This document shows, in pieces, positions 6,104-9,842 of a stretch of DNA of 9,842 bases. The position numbers and the translations under genes were made by a program. The DNA comes from Chloroflexota bacterium (GTDB lineage: Bacteria > Chloroflexota > Anaerolineae > UBA7937 > JACPPX01). Position 1 is the first letter of the stretch. Each line of letters starts with the position of its first letter. The notes below the pieces were generated by a model. It had not been told where the DNA came from, searched no databases, and was given only the letters and a program-made list of their open reading frames with translations. The DNA is taken from positions 1 through 9,842 of the forward strand of contig JACPWV010000053.1 in NCBI GenBank assembly GCA_016196905.1, written 5' to 3'.

Positions 6104-7366
6104 ATGGATCGCTTCGCTTACCTGATCATCGGCGGAGGGTTAGCGGGGGGCTCGGCGGCGGAATCTATCCGTCAGCGGGATGCGACCGGCCGCCTGGCCC
6201 TGGTGAGCGCCGAGCCGCACCTGCCCTACGATCGCGTTCCCCTCTCCAAAACCTACCTGATGGGAAGGATGAAACGGGAGCGCCTCTTTTTGAAAAAGCC
6301 GGAGTTTTACGAGGAGCAGAAAGTAGAACTGATGACAGAGCGGCGCGTGGATGCGATCGATATCCATTCGCGCACCGTCCGCTTGGACGACGGTCGAGAA
6401 CTCGGTTTTGAGAAACTCCTGCTGGCTACCGGGGGCCGCCCGCGACGCTTGTCTCTCCCTGGCTCTGAGCTGGCGGGGATCTACTACTTGCGCACCATCG
6501 AGGACTGCGAGGCCATTCGTGAAGCGATGGGTCGTTCCGGGCGGGCGGTGGTCATCGGCGGCGGGTTCATCGGCTGCGAGGTGGCTGCTGCCTTCGCCGC
6601 CCAGGGCTTGGAGACGACCCTCCTGGAGCTGGGCCCCTACCTTTTAAATATGGCCTTGGACGAGGAGACCGGCCGCTGGATCGGCGATTATTTCACCCAA
6701 CAGGGGGTGCGGGTGATGCTCGACGCGGCTGCGGCCCGTTTCCTGGGCGAGGCGGGGCAGGTGCGCGCGGTGGAGACTCGGGATGGGCAGCGGATTGAGT
6801 GCGACTTCGTGGCAGTGGGCATAGGCATCGCCCTCAACACCGAGTTGGCCCAGCGTTCCGGGCTGAAGATCGACAACGGGGTCATCGTCGACAAACACCT
6901 GGAAACGGAGATCCCGGGCCTCTACGCTGCGGGGGACATCGCCCGCTTTTATAGTCCCCCTTTCGGGCGTCATCTGCGCGTGGAGCATTACGATGTGGCG
7001 GTGAAGCACGGACAGGTGGCGGGGGCCAACATGGCCGAGGAGCGCCTAGCCTTCGAGGAGCTACCCTACTTTTTCTCTTACCAGTTCAAGCTCAACATCA
7101 ATGTCTTCGGCGACATGAGCCATTGGGATCAGATGGTGCGCCGAGGGCGGCTGTCTGTGGATCCAGGTTTCCTGCAGTTCTATTTCGAGGGGCATCGGCT
7201 GAACGCCGTGCTGTCGGTCAATCGCAAGGCCGCTGAGTTGCAAGCAGCACAGAGATTGATCGCGGCGCGGCGTCCCGGGGAGCAGCCGGCGCTGTTGGCC
7301 GATGAGTCGATCGACTTGGAACACATCGCCCTGGGCCTGTCCGAGCAAGGGAGGACGCGTGGCTAA
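6104..7366 (+). CDS. FAD/NAD(P)-dependent oxidoreductase, ferredoxin reductase/AIF-like
   Basis: This 420-residue flavoprotein belongs to the ferredoxin reductase (BphA4)/apoptosis-inducing-factor-like family and should move electrons between NAD(P)H and a soluble carrier such as a ferredoxin. It shows the FAD dinucleotide fold IIGGGLAGGSAAES near the N-terminus, PYDRVPLSK, LLLATGGRPR, the NAD-binding fold VVIGGGFIGCE (149-159) with Glu175 closing the second strand (favouring NADH), the FAD-contacting LYAAGDIA, and a C-terminal reductase domain (YFFSYQFKLNINVFGD onward). There is no CxxC redox disulfide and no N-terminal Fe-S domain. ATG 6104 has no good Shine-Dalgarno sequence (GAATCTGG precedes it) but agrees with the domain start and the nearby promoter. 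Its 3' end overlaps the transaldolase start by 8 bases. The physiological partner is unknown. It could supply electrons to the glutamate synthase upstream, but nothing here shows that. Confidence 0.85.
   Translation: MDRFAYLIIGGGLAGGSAAESIRQRDATGRLALVSAEPHLPYDRVPLSKTYLMGRMKRERLFLKKPEFYEEQKVELMTERRVDAIDIHSRTVRLDDGRELGFEKLLLATGGRPRRLSLPGSELAGIYYLRTIEDCEAIREAMGRSGRAVVIGGGFIGCEVAAAFAAQGLETTLLELGPYLLNMALDEETGRWIGDYFTQQGVRVMLDAAAARFLGEAGQVRAVETRDGQRIECDFVAVGIGIALNTELAQRSGLKIDNGVIVDKHLETEIPGLYAAGDIARFYSPPFGRHLRVEHYDVAVKHGQVAGANMAEERLAFEELPYFFSYQFKLNINVFGDMSHWDQMVRRGRLSVDPGFLQFYFEGHRLNAVLSVNRKAAELQAAQRLIAARRPGEQPALLADESIDLEHIALGLSEQGRTRG
7347..7354 (+). promoter_or_regulatory. Ribosome binding site fixing the transaldolase start at GTG 7359
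   Basis: AAGGGAGG ends four bases before GTG 7359. It decides between this start and a possible upstream ATG at 7302, whose extra residues (rich in Ser, Thr, Pro and Trp) look like translation of the flavoprotein gene in another frame. The GTG overlaps the flavoprotein stop region, indicating translational coupling. Confidence 0.7.
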
Positions 7367-8441
7367 GAATCCCTTGTGGGAACTGCACCAGTACGGGCAG
7401 AGTCTCTGGCTGGACAACATCCGCCGCGGGCTGATCGCCTCGGGCGAACTGGCGCGCATGATCGAGGAGGACGGCATCGTGGGGGTCACCTCCAACCCCA
7501 CCATCTTCGAGAAGGCCATCGGGGGCAGCACCGACTACGACGCCGCCATGCGCGCCCTGGTTGATCAAGGCTTGAACGCCGACCAGATTCTCGAGGCGCT
7601 CATCTTCGAGGATATCCGCCTGGCCACTGACCTGCTGCGCCCGCTGTACGAGCGCAGCGAAGGGCGGGATGGCTTTGTAAGCATCGAGGTTTCGCCTCAC
7701 CTGGCCCACGATACGCAGGCAACCACCGAGCAGGCGCGACGCTACTGGCGAGCGGTGGATCGCCCCAACCTGATGGTCAAGGTGCCCGCCACGCCGGAGG
7801 GGCTGCCCGCCATTCAGCGCCTCACCGCGGAGGGGATCAACGTCAACATCACCCTACTGTTCTCCATCGAGCGCTACGCAGAAGTCATGGAGGCCTATCT
7901 CTCCGGCTTGGAGCAGCGAATCGCCGAAGGGCAACCCGTCACCCATATCGCTTCGGTGGCCAGCTTCTTCGTCAGCCGCGTGGATACCGCCGTGGATCGC
8001 CGGCTGGAGGCACTCTTGCGTGGGGTCGAAGACCCTCTACAGAAAGAACAACTGCAGGAGCTTCTGGGGAGGGCAGCGATCGCCAACGCCAAGGAAGCCT
8101 ATCAACGCTTCAAGCGGGTCTTCACGAGCGCGCGCTTCGCCGCCTTGCGCGAGAAGGGGGCGCGCGTCCAACGGCCGCTATGGGCCAGCACCAGCACCAA
8201 GAACCCCAACTATAGAGACACGCTCTACTTGGAGGAGCTCATCGGCCCCGACACGGTGAACACCCTGCCCCACCAGACCATCCTGGCTTTCAAAGACCAC
8301 GGTGTGGTCCGCGGCGTAACCCTGGAAGACGACCTGGACACCGCCCGGGAGTCTCTCGACGTTTATGGGCCAAAGATCCTAGTTTGTGGAAAACAGAAAC
8401 GGAGCACCAGCGGGTCATCGCCCAGCGCCTGGGTTGGCTGA
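7359..8441 (+). CDS. tal: Transaldolase (N-terminal module of a transaldolase/glucose-6-phosphate isomerase fusion; C-terminus scrambled)
   Basis: Transaldolase transfers a dihydroxyacetone unit between sedoheptulose-7-phosphate and glyceraldehyde-3-phosphate in the pentose phosphate pathway. The protein begins NPLWELHQYGQSLWLDNI, typical of the long bacterial transaldolases. It has the signature GVTSNPTIFEKAI (Thr44-Ser-Asn-Pro), FEDIRLATD, the Schiff-base Lys141 in MVKVPAT, ITLLFS, ASVASFFVSRVDT, and RPLWASTSTKNPNY. Similarity holds up to about residue 333 (VTLEDDLDTARESL). After that the frame continues to a TGA at 8439-8441 with Lys/Ser-rich residues that resemble no transaldolase, so the usual C-terminal helices are missing. 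The next module lies in the -1 frame from about 8357. The gene is therefore either interrupted by a frameshifting deletion or mis-assembled. If the break is real, enzyme activity is doubtful. Start GTG 7359 follows a strong ribosome binding site. Confidence 0.85.
   Translation: MAKNPLWELHQYGQSLWLDNIRRGLIASGELARMIEEDGIVGVTSNPTIFEKAIGGSTDYDAAMRALVDQGLNADQILEALIFEDIRLATDLLRPLYERSEGRDGFVSIEVSPHLAHDTQATTEQARRYWRAVDRPNLMVKVPATPEGLPAIQRLTAEGINVNITLLFSIERYAEVMEAYLSGLEQRIAEGQPVTHIASVASFFVSRVDTAVDRRLEALLRGVEDPLQKEQLQELLGRAAIANAKEAYQRFKRVFTSARFAALREKGARVQRPLWASTSTKNPNYRDTLYLEELIGPDTVNTLPHQTILAFKDHGVVRGVTLEDDLDTARESLDVYGPKILVCGKQKRSTSGSSPSAWVG
8345..8360 (+). other. Frame switch within the tal-pgi fusion
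   Basis: Transaldolase similarity ends in one frame (DTARESL, to about 8356) and isomerase-linker similarity begins in the -1 frame within a few bases (SRRLWAKDPSLW, from about 8354). The C-terminal part of transaldolase and the rest of the linker are absent between them. This points to a deletion whose length is not a multiple of three, or to an assembly collapse. No slippery heptamer is present at this point. Confidence 0.6.
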
Positions 8442-9842
8442 ATGCCATCGAATGGTTGAAGGAGAGCGCCGAGGAGTTGGTGGGCTTCGCCGAAGAGGTG
8501 CAGGACGCCGGGTTGGCCCACGCCTTGCTCCTGGGCATGGGGGGGAGCAGTCTGGCCTCCGAGGTGCTGCGGACGACCTTCGGCGTGGCGACCGGCTTCC
8601 CCGATTTGGCCGTGCTGGACAGCACCGTTCCGGCGGCCGTACTGCAGGCGGAGCGCTCGGTCGATTTGTCCCGCACACTGTTTATCGTCTCCAGCAAATC
8701 GGGGACCACCACCGAAATGCTCGCGCTCTCTCGATATTTCTATGAAAAAATGCGAGTGCTCAAAGGCGAGCGGGTCGGGGAGCACTTTGTGGCCATCACC
8801 GATGCGGGGACGCCGCTGGAAGATTGGGCCCGCCAGGCGAATTTTCGTCGCATCTTTCTCAACCCTTCGGACATCGGCGGCCGCTTCTCGGCCCTCTCCT
8901 ATTTCGGCATGGTGCCGGCAGCCATCATGGGCCTGGACATCAAAACTCTCTTGGATCGAGCGGAGGGGATGCTTCGCTGTTGCGATCTGGGCATCCCCCT
9001 TAAGGACAACCCGGGTGCGGAACTGGGGGCGATCCTGGGGCAAGCCGCCAGGGTCGGCCGCGATAAGGTCACCCTGGTCACCACGGATCCGATCGGCAGC
9101 TTCGGACATTGGGTGGAGCAACTCCTGGCCGAGAGCACCGGCAAGGCTGGAGCGGGTTTGATCCCCATCCAGGGCGAGCCACTGGGGGATGCGGCCCTCT
9201 ATGGGCACGATCGGCTCTTCGTTCAAATGCGCGTGGAGGGCAACCGAGACGAGGAGGTCGAGCGTCGCCTAAGCGAACTGGAAGCGGCGGGCCATCCTGT
9301 GCTGCGCATCCCGCTGGAGGATACTCTCGATGTGGGAGGTGAGTTCTTCCGCTGGGAGGTGGCCACTGCCGTGGCCGGCGCCCTTCTAGGTATAAATCCC
9401 TTCGATGAACCGAATGTGCAGGAGAGCAAAGACAACACCCGCCGCCTCTTGGAGATCTACCAGAGCGAGAGGAGGCTGCCCGAGGATCGAGTGGCTCTGA
9501 GCGAGGGCGGGCTGAGTCTCTACGGCGAAGTGGGGGGGCGAGCGCTGCGCGTGGCCCTCGGCGATTTCCTAGGCAGCGCTCGTCTGGGCGATTACCTGGC
9601 TCTCTTGGCTTATTTGCCGCCCACGCCCGAGATGGATAGGCTTTTGCAGGCCATCCGAGTACGGCTTCGCGACAGCCTGCGCCTCGCCACCATGCTGAGC
9701 TATGGACCGCGCTATCTGCATTCCACCGGCCAACTCCACAAAGGGGGCCCGGACAAGGCCTTGTTGATCCAACTCACCGCCGATGACGCCGAGGATATCC
9801 CCATCCCCGGCCAGTTATATACCTTCGGCCTGCTCGTGCGCG
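8357..9842 (+). CDS. pgi: Glucose-6-phosphate isomerase module of the tal-pgi fusion (no own start, 3' partial)
   Basis: This module interconverts glucose-6-phosphate and fructose-6-phosphate. The frame is open without a stop from the junction to the window edge, about 495 codons. It shows family landmarks in order: RLGWL after the linker, GMGGSS (8534-8551), SSKSGTTTE (8690-8716), GGRFSALS (8876-8899), a conserved Lys in QESKDNT (about 9419-9439), and HSTGQLHKGGP (9719-9751). No ATG lies in this frame before 8537, which is inside the GMGGSS motif. The only earlier starts are TTG codons without a ribosome binding site. It therefore looks like the C-terminal half of the bifunctional transaldolase/isomerase, displaced into the -1 frame relative to the transaldolase part. 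About one more conserved C-terminal region would be expected beyond the window. Unless translated by frameshift, it may not be made. Confidence 0.8.

Noticed and set aside
6104..7366. The flavoprotein as the glutamate synthase small subunit GltD
   Set aside because: It lacks the N-terminal cysteine-rich Fe-S domain of GltD, has a BphA4/AIF-type C-terminal domain, and has its own promoter.
8388..8394. GGAAAAC as a programmed -1 frameshift site joining tal and pgi
   Set aside because: Isomerase-linker residues (DPSLW) are already encoded in the -1 frame before this run, and the heptamer does not match the X-XXY-YYZ rule in the zero frame.
8363..9226. Long open frames on the minus strand (also 2384-2884 and 4077-4778)
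   Set aside because: They lie opposite clearly conserved + strand genes. High G+C in the third codon position creates such antisense frames, and none shows a recognisable motif.

Overview
The window comes from a GC-rich bacterium (coding regions look well above 55% G+C by eye, with many GGG, GCC and CTG codons). I cannot place it firmly. A split, archaeal-type glutamate synthase and a transaldolase–phosphoglucose isomerase fusion would suit Chloroflexota or another deep-branching thermophile-like lineage, but that is inference.

Layout, all real genes on the + strand: (1) the probable last codons of a gene entering from the left (1-53) and a small membrane-anchored or secreted Cys-containing protein of unknown function (101-469). 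(2) A leader region (about 523-781) with a strong promoter, a 35-codon Asn/Gln-rich mini-ORF and a terminator hairpin. Four short segments can pair 1:2, 2:3 or 3:4, the classical architecture of a transcription attenuator. (3) A two-gene glutamate synthase operon under that leader. The first protein carries two tandem FMN-barrel synthase domains, of which the first looks catalytically dead. The second fuses a class-II glutamine amidotransferase to the GXGXG domain. The genes overlap. (4) A 266-base intergenic region with an extended -10 promoter. (5) A second operon: an FAD/NAD(P) ferredoxin-reductase-like flavoprotein, then a translationally coupled transaldolase fused, or formerly fused, to glucose-6-phosphate isomerase. 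This last gene changes reading frame at about 8350 and runs off the right end.

How it fits together: the amidotransferase releases ammonia from glutamine and the FMN/Fe-S synthase domain joins it to 2-oxoglutarate to make glutamate. The proposed attenuator would link expression to charging of Asn-tRNA and Gln-tRNA, a readout of amide nitrogen. No GltD-type small subunit is present, so the electron donor is unknown. The second operon joins a redox flavoprotein to the pentose phosphate/upper glycolysis branch point.

The most interesting element is the attenuator with its Asn/Gln-rich leader peptide. Next come the decayed tandem synthase domain and the apparent deletion/frameshift inside the tal-pgi fusion.
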